NCBI GenBank assembly: GCA_025357635.1
Contig: JANXOV010000103.1
Coordinates: 1-32,952, forward strand
Source: Pseudomonadota bacterium
GTDB taxonomy: Bacteria; Pseudomonadota; Gammaproteobacteria; Steroidobacterales; Steroidobacteraceae
DNA: 32,952 nt
Direction: 5' to 3'
The notes under the pieces are model-generated. The model had not been told where the DNA came from. It worked only from the letters and a program-made list of their open reading frames with translations, and made no database searches. Positions 7,486-13,992 of this stretch are shown piece by piece. The position numbers were made by a program, and so were the translations under genes. Position 1 is the first letter of the stretch, and every line of letters starts with the position of its first letter.

Positions 7486-8525
7486 TAGAGGCTGTCCTTG
7501 TTCTGGGCCTTGTAGCGTGCTTCTTCGCGGCTGACAACCCCCTTTTGCACCATTTCCTGCAGACACTGGTCCAAGGTCTGCATACCCTGCGACTGGCCCG
7601 TCTGGATCGCGGAATACATCTGCGCGATCTTGCCTTCGCGGATCAAATTGCGGATCGCCGGCGTGCCGATCATGATTTCGTGCGCTGCGATGCGGCCGCC
7701 GCCGACTTTCTTCATCAGCGTTTGCGAAATGACGGCCCGCAGGCTTTCCGAGAGCATGGCGCGCACCATTTCCTTCTCGGCAGCGGGGAACACGTCGACG
7801 ATGCGGTCAATGGTCTTGGCCGCCGAACTGGTGTGCAACGTGCCGAACACCAGGTGGCCGGTTTCCGCGGCGGTCAACGCCAGCCGGATGGTTTCCAGGT
7901 CGCGCATTTCGCCCACCAGGACGACGTCCGGGTCTTCGCGCAACGCCGAGCGCAAAGCCTCGGTGAAGCCCAGGGTGTCGCGGTGCACTTCGCGTTGATT
8001 GACCAGACAGCGCTTGCTTTCGTGAACGAATTCGATCGGGTCTTCGATGGTGATGATGTGATCGGGGCGGTTGTCGTTGCAATGATTGACCATGCCGGCA
8101 AGCGTCGTGGATTTACCCGAACCGGTCGGTCCGGTCACCAGAACCAGACCGCGCGGCAGCATGCACAGGTCCTTGAAGGTCTTCGGCGCGTTGAGTTCAT
8201 CGAGCGTGAGGATGTTCGAAGGAATGTTGCGAAACACCGCTCCGGCACCGCGGTTCTGATTGAAGGCGTTGACGCGGAAACGTGCAAGCTTCGGAATTTC
8301 AAACGAAAAGTCGGTTTCGAAGAACTCTTCGAAGGCCTTTCGCTGCTTGTCATTCATGATGTCGTACACCATGCTGTGCACTTCTTTGTGCGCCAGAGGC
8401 GGCATGTTGATTCGTTTAATGTCGCCGTCGACACGAATCATGGGCGCAACGCCTGCGGACAAGTGCAGGTCGGATGCGTTGTTCTTCACCGCGAAGGCAA
8501 GAAGCTGCGCGATATCGACAGCCAT
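7485..8525 (-). CDS. pilT: Type IV pilus retraction ATPase PilT
   Basis: A 346-residue protein of exactly PilT length and sequence. The N-terminus is MAVDIAQLLAFAVKNNASDLHLSAG. Walker A is GPTGSGKSTT at 132-141, the Asp box IITIEDPIEF near 158, Walker B VVLVGEMRD near 201 and the His box ETGHLVFGTLHT near 221. The diagnostic C-terminal AIRNLIRE motif is at 290-297 and is required for retraction in characterised PilT. The enzyme is the motor that depolymerises type IVa pili for twitching. The start at 8525 is supported by an AGGAG ribosome-binding site at 8532-8536. It is the first gene of a three-gene operon and is divergent from yggS, as in Pseudomonas. Confidence 0.96.
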   Translation of the reverse strand: MAVDIAQLLAFAVKNNASDLHLSAGVAPMIRVDGDIKRINMPPLAHKEVHSMVYDIMNDKQRKAFEEFFETDFSFEIPKLARFRVNAFNQNRGAGAVFRNIPSNILTLDELNAPKTFKDLCMLPRGLVLVTGPTGSGKSTTLAGMVNHCNDNRPDHIITIEDPIEFVHESKRCLVNQREVHRDTLGFTEALRSALREDPDVVLVGEMRDLETIRLALTAAETGHLVFGTLHTSSAAKTIDRIVDVFPAAEKEMVRAMLSESLRAVISQTLMKKVGGGRIAAHEIMIGTPAIRNLIREGKIAQMYSAIQTGQSQGMQTLDQCLQEMVQKGVVSREEARYKAQNKDSL

Positions 8526-8602
8526 TCAAGGCTCCTAATTCGTGTGCCCGAGAGATGTAATAGAATCCTCGCGCAGTATATAAGAGGGTGTTGGCACCCA
8601 AT
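8526..8602. promoter_or_regulatory. Divergent pilT / yggS promoter region
   Basis: A 77-bp gap must hold the start signals of both operons. On the plus strand TAGAAT (8561-8566) is a good -10 match and TATATAA (8577-8583) another, but neither has a convincing -35. AAGAGGG at 8582-8588 is the likely ribosome-binding site for yggS. On the minus strand the clear element is the pilT Shine-Dalgarno at 8532-8536. Confidence 0.35.
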
Positions 8603-9295
8603 ATGTTAATTGGTCCGCAGAATTTGGTGTCTCGACTGACCGAAGTCCGATCTCGGATAAAACGTGCTGCCGAGGCGCATCGGCGTGACCCGGCCGCCAT
8701 CACCCTGATCGCCGTCTCGAAAACCAAGCCCGCCGCGCTCATTCGGCAGGCCGCTGCGCTGGGGGTCACAGATTTCGGCGAGAATTACGTGCAGGAAGCC
8801 GCAGAAAAGATGGATGCACTGCGGGATCTGCAGCTGACCTGGCATTTCATCGGCGCCATTCAGTCGAACAAGACCCGCGTCATCGCCGAAAGCTACAGCT
8901 GGGTGCACGGCATCGACCGGCTGAAGACCGCGCAACGGCTCAGCGAGCAAAGACCCTTCCACTCGCCGCCCCTGAACGTCTGCATTCAGGTGGAGCTGGT
9001 GCCCGAGCAGACCAAGGCCGGCGTTTGCCCCGAGACGCTGCCGGAGCTTGCCGCCCAGATCCACCTCCTGCCGCGTCTGCGCCTTCGCGGACTGATGTGC
9101 CTGCCGCCCGCGATGCACGATGCACGCGTCCAGTCGGGGGTTTTCGAGCGCCTGGCCGGGCTGCTGGCGCAACTGAATTCCCAGGGACTGAAGCTGGATA
9201 CACTGTCCATGGGGATGAGCGAGGATTTCGAGTTGGCCATCGGCGCGGGCGCGACCATGGTCAGAGTCGGCAGCGCCCTGTTCGGCGCGCGATAA
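8603..9295 (+). CDS. yggS: PLP homeostasis protein YggS/PipY family
   Basis: The 230-residue protein is a single-domain TIM-barrel PLP-binding protein of the YggS/PROSC family. The lysine that binds PLP is in LIAVSKTKP near residue 35. Further motifs are DFGENYVQEAAEK, HFIGAIQSNKTR near 80, GLMCLPPA, and the phosphate-binding end LSMGMSEDFELAIGAG followed by VRVGSALFGAR. Family members buffer free pyridoxal phosphate and affect amino-acid pools; no enzyme activity is established. A GTG five codons upstream (8588) is in frame but would overlap its own ribosome-binding site, so the ATG at 8603 is preferred. It lies next to proC and yggT, the conserved trio in many gammaproteobacteria. Confidence 0.94.
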   Translation: MLIGPQNLVSRLTEVRSRIKRAAEAHRRDPAAITLIAVSKTKPAALIRQAAALGVTDFGENYVQEAAEKMDALRDLQLTWHFIGAIQSNKTRVIAESYSWVHGIDRLKTAQRLSEQRPFHSPPLNVCIQVELVPEQTKAGVCPETLPELAAQIHLLPRLRLRGLMCLPPAMHDARVQSGVFERLAGLLAQLNSQGLKLDTLSMGMSEDFELAIGAGATMVRVGSALFGAR

Positions 9296-9317
9296 TTCAA
9301 CACAACAAGGCAACACT

Positions 9318-10148
9318 ATGCACAACATCCGCAAGCTTGCGTTCATCGGTGGCGGCAACATGGCGGGGGCGCTGATCGGTGGATTGGTGAAGCGCGGTAT
9401 TGCCGGCAGCCACCTGGTCGTTGCCGACCCCAGCGCAGAACAGCTGCAGCGGCTGCAGCAGGCGTATGGCGTTGCGACCACGCAGGACAATGCCGCGGCC
9501 GTCCAGGACGCCGAAGTGGTGGTGATCGCAGTCAAGCCCCAGCAGATTCGCGCGGTGGCCCTTGCGCTGGCCGCGCCGCTGGCGGCCTCCCGACCGCTGG
9601 TCATCTCGGTTGCCGCCGGCATTCCGCACGCGGCCCTGTCACGCTGGCTCGGCAACGGCGTTGCGGTCGTGCGCACCATGCCCAACCGGCCCGCCCTGAA
9701 CGGTTTTGGAGCCACCGGCCTGTACGCGCCCGAAGCCATAGGCGCCGCCCATCGCGCGCTGGCCGAATCCATCATGGCGGCGGTCAGCGCCACCGTCTGG
9801 GTCGACCATGAATCGCAGATGGATACCGTGACGGCGCTGTCGGGCAGCGGACCGGCTTACTTCTTTTTGTTCATGGAAGCACTGGAAGCGGCGGCGCGCG
9901 AACGCGGCCTGCCCGCCGACGTGGCGCATCAGCTGACCTTGGAAACGGCGTTCGGGGCGGCGCAGATGGCGCGTCAATCCACCGATTCCCTGGCCACCCT
10001 GCGTGAACAGGTCACTTCCAAGGGCGGCACGACCGCGGCGGCGCTTGCCGTTCTGGATGCGGCCGGCCTTCGTGCTATCGTCGCGCACGCGGTGGCCGCA
10101 GCAGACCGGCGTTCGGCAGAGCTGGCGGCGGAGTTCGCGGCGCCGTGA
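9318..10148 (+). CDS. proC: Pyrroline-5-carboxylate reductase
   Basis: The 276-residue enzyme carries out the last step of proline synthesis, NAD(P)H-dependent reduction of pyrroline-5-carboxylate. The Rossmann motif AFIGGGNMAGALIGGL is at residues 8-23. VIAVKPQQI, then RTMPNRPALNG, SGSGPAYFFLFMEAL near 176 and the C-terminal LREQVTSKGGTTAAAL are the family's substrate-binding and dimer signatures. Length and start agree with the family. It starts 22 bp after yggS, preceded by AAGG, and is followed 18 bp later by yggT, so all three are probably cotranscribed. Confidence 0.96.
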   Translation: MHNIRKLAFIGGGNMAGALIGGLVKRGIAGSHLVVADPSAEQLQRLQQAYGVATTQDNAAAVQDAEVVVIAVKPQQIRAVALALAAPLAASRPLVISVAAGIPHAALSRWLGNGVAVVRTMPNRPALNGFGATGLYAPEAIGAAHRALAESIMAAVSATVWVDHESQMDTVTALSGSGPAYFFLFMEALEAAARERGLPADVAHQLTLETAFGAAQMARQSTDSLATLREQVTSKGGTTAAALAVLDAAGLRAIVAHAVAAADRRSAELAAEFAAP

Positions 10149-10166
10149 TCGATTAAAGGAAGTGCG

Positions 10167-10694
10167 ATGGAAGCGATTCGCTACATAGCCGACATTCTGT
10201 CCTGGCTGCTGCTCTTGGCGTTCGTATTGCGGCTGCTGTTTCAGCTGATGCGTGCGGATTTCCGCGATCCGCTTGCCGATGCCGTCGTGCGCGTCACCAA
10301 CTGGCTGATCCTGCCCCTGCGCCGCCTGCTGCCGCCGATGGGCAAGATCGACACCGCCACCGTGGTGGCCGTGCTGGTCATCGCCGCCGGACGCACCAGC
10401 CTGCTGATGCTGCTCAGTGGATACACCTCGTTGAACTGGAGCATCGGATTGCGCTCCACCCTGGTCGATCTGCTCGATCTGGTGCTGCGGATCTACCTGT
10501 TCGCGCTGCTGGCTTACTGGCTCATCAGCTTCATCGCGCCCGGTGGATATTCCCCCGGCACACGTCTGTTGTCGCAACTTTGCGAACCCGTACTCAAACC
10601 GGTGCGCCGTCTGATTCCGCCGATCGGACAGATCGATTTCTCCGTGCTGTGGGTCAGCATCATCATCGGCGCGCTGTTGGTTCTGCTGCGCTGA
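10167..10694 (+). CDS. yggT: YggT family integral membrane protein
   Basis: A 175-residue hydrophobic protein with two copies of the YGGT unit. Each copy is a transmembrane segment followed by a loop of the form P(L/V)RR-L-PP-G-ID: LILPLRRLLPPMGKID near residue 47 and VLKPVRRLIPPIGQID near 142. About four membrane segments are apparent. The family is linked to osmotic/ion stress or cell-division-related roles in different bacteria, and the function is not settled. A strong AAAGGAAG ribosome-binding site (about 10154-10161) sets the start. It is the third gene of yggS-proC-yggT. Confidence 0.93.
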   Translation: MEAIRYIADILSWLLLLAFVLRLLFQLMRADFRDPLADAVVRVTNWLILPLRRLLPPMGKIDTATVVAVLVIAAGRTSLLMLLSGYTSLNWSIGLRSTLVDLLDLVLRIYLFALLAYWLISFIAPGGYSPGTRLLSQLCEPVLKPVRRLIPPIGQIDFSVLWVSIIIGALLVLLR

Positions 10695-10775
10695 TCGCGC
10701 GCGATGCGTGCGCGAATACGCGCAAGCTATGTCCCCTAGCACGCTGAATTCACTGCGAACAAAGCTCTTTTTTCA

Positions 10776-10812
10776 TTGCGCGATCACGCGCAAGCGCTGA
10801 AAAATCAGCGCT
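10776..10812 (+). repeat. Two adjoining perfect hairpins downstream of yggT
   Basis: TTGCGCG (10776-10782) pairs with CGCGCAA (10787-10793) around a 4-base loop. AGCGCTGA (10793-10800) pairs with TCAGCGCT (10805-10812) around the loop AAAA. The two stems share one base. A T5 tract follows after a short gap (near 10820). They lie in the 250-bp gap between yggT and the HU-like gene, and may terminate the yggT transcript or act in the leader of the next one. Confidence 0.5.
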
Positions 10813-10944
10813 CGACGCATTTTTAAATTCGAAAAAAAGTCGCGCGAACGCTAAACATCGGCTTTTTTCTGTGTTATTTTCGGCGCCGACTAGAAAACAC
10901 GGGCAAAATAGCTCGTCTTAAACACAACCCTCCAGGAGATAGAT

Positions 10945-11256
10945 ATGGCGAAAAAGAATTCAGCACCGACCAAATCGGAGATTCTCGCAAGCATTTCCAA
11001 AGACACCGAGCTTTCCAAGAAGCAGGTCGGCGCGGTATTCGACTCCCTCTCCGCCGTCATCAAGAAGAGCCTGCGCGGTCACGGTCTGTTCACCATGCCC
11101 GGCTTGCTGAAGATGAAAGTCGTCAAAAAGCCGGCGACCAAGGCGCGTGAAGGCATCAACCCCTTCAACGGCGAAAAGATGATGTTCAAGGCCAAGCCGG
11201 CCAGCAAGAAAGTGCGCATCGCAGCGCTTAAGAATCTGAAAGAATTCGTGAACTAA
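10945..11256 (+). CDS. HU-family DNA-binding protein (histone-like)
   Basis: A small basic protein of 103 residues with the bacterial HU/IHF fold. It has a helical N-terminal half (TKSEILASISKDTELSKKQVGAVFDSL) and a beta-arm region rich in lysine (LKMKVVKKPATKAREGINPFNGEKM). This arm differs from classical HU, where GRNPRTGE is typical. The form resembles the longer HU-like proteins common in Xanthomonadales and relatives, which accompany rather than replace HupB. It probably binds and bends DNA as a dimer. The start follows a good AGGAG at 10934-10938. It has its own upstream region and a terminator hairpin directly after, so it is likely monocistronic and well expressed. Confidence 0.9.
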   Translation: MAKKNSAPTKSEILASISKDTELSKKQVGAVFDSLSAVIKKSLRGHGLFTMPGLLKMKVVKKPATKAREGINPFNGEKMMFKAKPASKKVRIAALKNLKEFVN

Positions 11257-11264
11257 GTCATTGG

Positions 11265-11912
11265 TCACGCACCGGAGCGGCCCGCGCCGCTCCGGATTTC
11301 AGTCAGCACCATATCCTTCAATTCGACCAGTCTGCCGTGAAAGAAATGTCCGGCCCCCGGCATCATCACCAGCCGCGCCGACGGCAATAAAGAACCGGCC
11401 CATTCGATCACCGCCTGCGGGTCGACCACGTCATCCGCATCCCCCTGCACGATCAGCCACGGGCAGTCCGGTTGTGCGCGCTGAGCAAATCCAAAGCGTG
11501 TCACGGCGGGCGCAATGGTGATCAATCGCGCGGCCTTGCGCGCCAGGGCGAGTTCCAACGCGACGTACGATCCAAACGAAAACCCTGCGCAGATCAGCGG
11601 CTTGCCGGGCCAGCGCTGCGCGCCCCAGTCGGCCACGCATTGCGCATCCGCGCTTTCGCCCCGGCCCTCGTCGTAGAGGCCCGCACTGGCGCCGACGCCG
11701 CGAAAATTGAAGCGGACCGTGGAGACCTGCCCCTCCTGCAGCGCCCTCGCCACGCTGACGACAACCTTGTTATCCATCGTCCCGCCGTACAACGGGTGCG
11801 GGTGACAGACCACCGCGTAGGCTTGAACCTGCGGTCCGACATCTTCGACGATGGATTCAAGCGTGCCGGCCGGACCTTGGATGCCGATGCGTTCGGAAAT
11901 CGACGCTCTCAC
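11265..11912 (-). CDS. Alpha/beta hydrolase (serine hydrolase)
   Basis: A 215-residue single-domain alpha/beta hydrolase. It has VCHPHPLYGGTMDNKVV near residue 35 (oxyanion-loop region), FNFRGVGASAG at 68-78, nucleophile elbow GFSFG at 110-114 with Ser112, an acidic QGDADDVVD near 156 supplying the catalytic Asp, and His189 in GAGHFF. This is the compact YcjY/dienelactone-hydrolase-like type often annotated as alpha/beta hydrolase in gammaproteobacteria; the substrate is unknown. No signal peptide is seen, so it is cytosolic. The start is a GTG at 11912, 14 bp after the FKBP gene stop, suggesting an operon with it. The last codons overlap a terminator hairpin that serves the converging HU gene. 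Confidence 0.85.
   Translation of the reverse strand: MRASISERIGIQGPAGTLESIVEDVGPQVQAYAVVCHPHPLYGGTMDNKVVVSVARALQEGQVSTVRFNFRGVGASAGLYDEGRGESADAQCVADWGAQRWPGKPLICAGFSFGSYVALELALARKAARLITIAPAVTRFGFAQRAQPDCPWLIVQGDADDVVDPQAVIEWAGSLLPSARLVMMPGAGHFFHGRLVELKDMVLTEIRSGAGRSGA
11272..11295. terminator. Strong hairpin after the HU-like gene
   Basis: CCGGAGCGGC (11272-11281) and GCCGCTCCGG (11286-11295) form a perfect 10-bp GC-rich stem with a CCGC loop, 15 bases after the HU-like stop. On the plus strand only a short weak T run follows (ATTTC). It lies inside the last codons of the converging hydrolase gene, so it is coding on the other strand. Confidence 0.6.
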
Positions 11913-11926
11913 TGCGATTGCCGGCG

Positions 11927-12397
11927 CTACTTGATCGACATCAACTCGACGTCGAACACGAGGGTGGCGCCCGGTGGAATGTCGCCGCCCGCACCCGTGT
12001 CCCCGTATGCCAGATCCGGTGGCAGCACCAGGCGGCGGCGCCCGCCCACCTTCATGCCCGCGACCCCCCGATCCCAGCCGGCAATCACCTGGCCGGAGCC
12101 GAGCGTAAAACTGAAAGGGACACCCGAATCCAGCGAGCTGTCAAATTTCTTGCCCTTGTTGTCGGGCGCGGCGTTTTCGTAGAGCCAACCGGTGTAATTC
12201 ACCACCGCGGTCTGACCGGCGCTGATGGACGGACCGGCGCCCGGCGCCAGATCCTGACTCTGCAGCATTGCCGCACCTGCCGCCACCGGCGCGGGCACCG
12301 GCGCGGGCACCGGCGCGGGCACCGGCGGCTTGTGGCAGCCAGAAAGTAAGGCTAGAACGACGGCGGCTCGCAGCGTCAGCGCGATACGGTCAAGCAT
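11927..12397 (-). CDS. FKBP-type peptidyl-prolyl isomerase, lipoprotein
   Basis: From the ATG at 12397 the protein has 156 residues. It has a lipoprotein signal peptide ([21 protein letters not shown], Cys21), a Pro-Ala-Val linker made of three near-identical PVPA units, and one FKBP domain. FKBP motifs include [19 protein letters not shown] near 78, [25 protein letters not shown] near 91 and [16 protein letters not shown] at the end, with the pocket residues Tyr, Phe, Asp and Trp in place. It should catalyse proline isomerisation in the periplasm, anchored to a membrane; Asn-free +2 (His-Lys after Cys) suggests outer-membrane sorting. A longer frame starting at 12445 is rejected because it buries the signal peptide. 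It is followed after 14 bp by the hydrolase gene. Confidence 0.9.
   Translation of the reverse strand: MLDRIALTLRAAVVLALLSGCHKPPVPAPVPAPVPAPVAAGAAMLQSQDLAPGAGPSISAGQTAVVNYTGWLYENAAPDNKGKKFDSSLDSGVPFSFTLGSGQVIAGWDRGVAGMKVGGRRRLVLPPDLAYGDTGAGGDIPPGATLVFDVELMSIK
12285..12320. repeat. Three perfect 12-bp tandem repeats (PVPA linker)
   Basis: Three identical copies of a 12-base unit (ACCGGCGCGGGC on the plus strand), with a partial fourth, encode the repeated Pro-Val-Pro-Ala linker between the lipid anchor and FKBP domain. A 12-bp unit keeps the frame, so copy-number changes would only alter linker length. Confidence 0.85.
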
Positions 12398-12493
12398 GTG
12401 TGCGGCATCCTGTTGCAAAGCTGATGATCTGCGCGAGTGTATCATCGCGCCCGGGCGCCTCGGCGATGCCTGCGGCCGGAGAACCGCTCAGTC

Positions 12494-12736
12494 TCAGTCT
12501 TGCGGCAGGCGCACGAAGCAGCGCTGGATGAAGAACGCGAGAAAGGCGCTGCTCAGCACGCTCGCGCAGCAAAGCAGCAGGGGACCGGCGCCGATCGCGG
12601 CAAGTCCGAGCAATCCGGCGGCACCGGCGATTCCGCACATGATCAAGGCGATGCCGCGCCGCGCGCCCACCCAGCACAATTGCAGGCTGCCGATGACATC
12701 ATCGAGCTCATCCAGGACTTGCAGCATCCATTCCAT
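12494..12736 (-). CDS. Small membrane protein of unknown function
   Basis: An 80-residue frame begins MEWMLQVLDELDDVIG, an amphipathic acidic helix, and continues with two hydrophobic segments at about residues 28-47 and 50-70 separated by GAGP, ending in a short basic tail. Two membrane helices with both ends cytoplasmic are likely. I do not recognise a named family. The start lacks a clear ribosome-binding site; a second ATG at codon 4 is possible. It lies upstream of and in the same direction as the FKBP gene, about 96 bp away, and is divergent from parA. Codon use resembles the neighbours (GC-rich third positions), which supports coding. Confidence 0.55.
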   Translation of the reverse strand: MEWMLQVLDELDDVIGSLQLCWVGARRGIALIMCGIAGAAGLLGLAAIGAGPLLLCCASVLSSAFLAFFIQRCFVRLPQD

Positions 12737-12861
12737 GTGCGTGGACTGTAGCGATGCGGCTCCGCGGACTCCGTGAGCCGCCTCACAGCAACGACGCTGC
12801 GCGATCCCCGGCGCGGAGTAATATTTGCTTTGACTGTGCTGCGTGCGTACGCTTAAGTTAA

Positions 12862-13593
12862 ATGCAACGCATTCTTGTGCTCAATCCGAAGGGCGGCTCG
12901 GGGAAAACAACGATCGCCACCAACCTTGCGAGCTATTTTGCGAGCATCGGCGATCGGCCCATGCTGCTGGACAACGATCCGCAAGGCTCCAGCACGCGCT
13001 GGCTGAAAAAGCGCAAACCCGAGCAGGCGCACATTCACGGCGTGTCGGCGTTCGATCGCAACACGCGCATGACGCGGGCGTTCCAGCTGCGGGTTCCACC
13101 CGACGCTCAGCATGTCATCGTGGATACGCCCGCAGCGGTCCCGGGACAGGATCTGCCGGAACTGACCAAGAACGCGGACGCCATCATCGTTCCCGTGCTG
13201 CCCTCTGACATCGACATCCACGCCTGCTCCAAGTGCATCGCGGACCTGCTGCTGATCGCCAAGGTCAGACGCGACGAACACCGTATCGGCGTGGTGGCCA
13301 ACCGGGTGCGAAAGAACACGCTGATCTACCAGTCACTGATGCGCTTTCTGGAGACGCTGCGCATACCGGTCATCACCACCATCCGGGATTCGCAGAACTA
13401 CGTTCGAGCCGCTGAATTGGGCGTGGGATTGTATGAGATGAAGCGCTATCTGGTGGAGCCGGATCTGCAGGAATGGGCGCCGCTGCTCGCATGGCTCAAG
13501 GCAAAGGAGGCTTTGATCGCTCCGGCGGCAAACCCGGGAACATCATTTGCGAATGTGCCGGTTCCGCCGGCGATGCCGGAGTCGGCGGCCTGA
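12862..13593 (+). CDS. Orphan ParA/MinD-like ATPase
   Basis: A 243-residue deviant-Walker ATPase. The P-loop KGGSGKTT is at residues 10-17, the switch I-like DNDPQGSS near 38, and the Walker B-like VIVDTPAAV near 89. VPVLPSDIDIHA and ANRVRKNTL are also family-typical. The C-terminal 30 residues are Ala/Pro-rich and probably disordered. Family members position cargo (chromosome origins, chemoreceptor arrays, pili) using ATP-driven dimerisation on DNA or membrane. There is no ParB gene or parS array next to it, so it is not the chromosomal parAB pair. A similar stand-alone ParA exists in Pseudomonas. A weak TTGACT (12830-12835) lies so close upstream that the message might have almost no leader. 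Cargo unknown. Confidence 0.85.
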   Translation: MQRILVLNPKGGSGKTTIATNLASYFASIGDRPMLLDNDPQGSSTRWLKKRKPEQAHIHGVSAFDRNTRMTRAFQLRVPPDAQHVIVDTPAAVPGQDLPELTKNADAIIVPVLPSDIDIHACSKCIADLLLIAKVRRDEHRIGVVANRVRKNTLIYQSLMRFLETLRIPVITTIRDSQNYVRAAELGVGLYEMKRYLVEPDLQEWAPLLAWLKAKEALIAPAANPGTSFANVPVPPAMPESAA

Positions 13594-13602
13594 GGCAGGC
13601 TT

Positions 13603-13827
13603 CTAGCGCTTGCGGTCCTTCTCGTCCCAGTCGACGCGCGCCTTGTCCGCCCAGTTCTTGTAGCTGTGCCAGTTGTACAAACTCTTGGTGATGGCGGCGT
13701 GCCGGCCCGTTCCTTTGTGACCTCGCGCGAGCCAAGTTCCGAACGGATCGTTCGGGTCGACCTGACCGCGATTCGCGATCCTCCGATCCACCGCAGCCAA
13801 CCGATCGGGTACTTTTGTTTCACTCAT
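13603..13827 (-). CDS. Uncharacterised small polar protein
   Basis: A 74-residue hydrophilic frame with a marked composition: MSETKVPDRLAAVDRRIANR, then DPNDPFGTWLARGHKGTGRH, and a Trp/Lys/Asp-rich end WADKARVDWDEKDRKR. There is no signal peptide or membrane segment. An AAGAGG ribosome-binding site lies about ten bases before the ATG at 13827, which supports translation. It converges with parA, their stops being 9 bp apart. I do not recognise a family. Near the ribosome-binding site AAAGA-TGCC-TCTTT (13830-13843) is a short inverted repeat that could fold over it. Confidence 0.55.
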   Translation of the reverse strand: MSETKVPDRLAAVDRRIANRGQVDPNDPFGTWLARGHKGTGRHAAITKSLYNWHSYKNWADKARVDWDEKDRKR

Positions 13828-13893
13828 TTAAAGATGCCTCTTTAGATGATCAAAACGTTAAGACCGCGGTGCCCGTATCCGAAGGAACTGTGT

Positions 13894-13905
13894 CACATGC
13901 ATGTG
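13894..13905. promoter_or_regulatory. Perfect 12-bp palindrome, possible operator
   Basis: CACATGCATGTG is a fully symmetric 12-mer in the 165-bp gap between the small gene at 13603-13827 and the end of ppnN. It lies upstream of the small gene, where a regulator could bind. I recognise no specific regulator. Another self-complementary decamer, GATGCGCATC (about 13938-13947), lies further along. The rest of the gap shows no ORF. Confidence 0.3.
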
Positions 13906-13992
13906 GGGGTAAAATTGGTCACGTGGGCCGCTCTGCGATGCGCATCTCGCACTTCGTCGCGGTAAGTTAAATGGCCGCTGCGCAAGCACGCA

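Noticed and set aside
5242-8525. Three pilus ATPases judged as a recent tandem duplication or assembly error
   Set aside because: The three proteins differ at many positions, including Walker A sequences, lengths and C-termini, so this is not an assembly repeat or very recent copy.
12862-13593. parA as part of a plasmid or chromosome partition locus
   Set aside because: No parB-like gene and no repeated parS palindromes nearby; all neighbours are chromosomal housekeeping genes.
12861-13976. AAGTTAAATG occurring before parA (12855-12864) and in the gap near 13962-13972 as a shared regulatory repeat
   Set aside because: Only two copies of a short AT-rich string, one containing a start codon; chance is likely.
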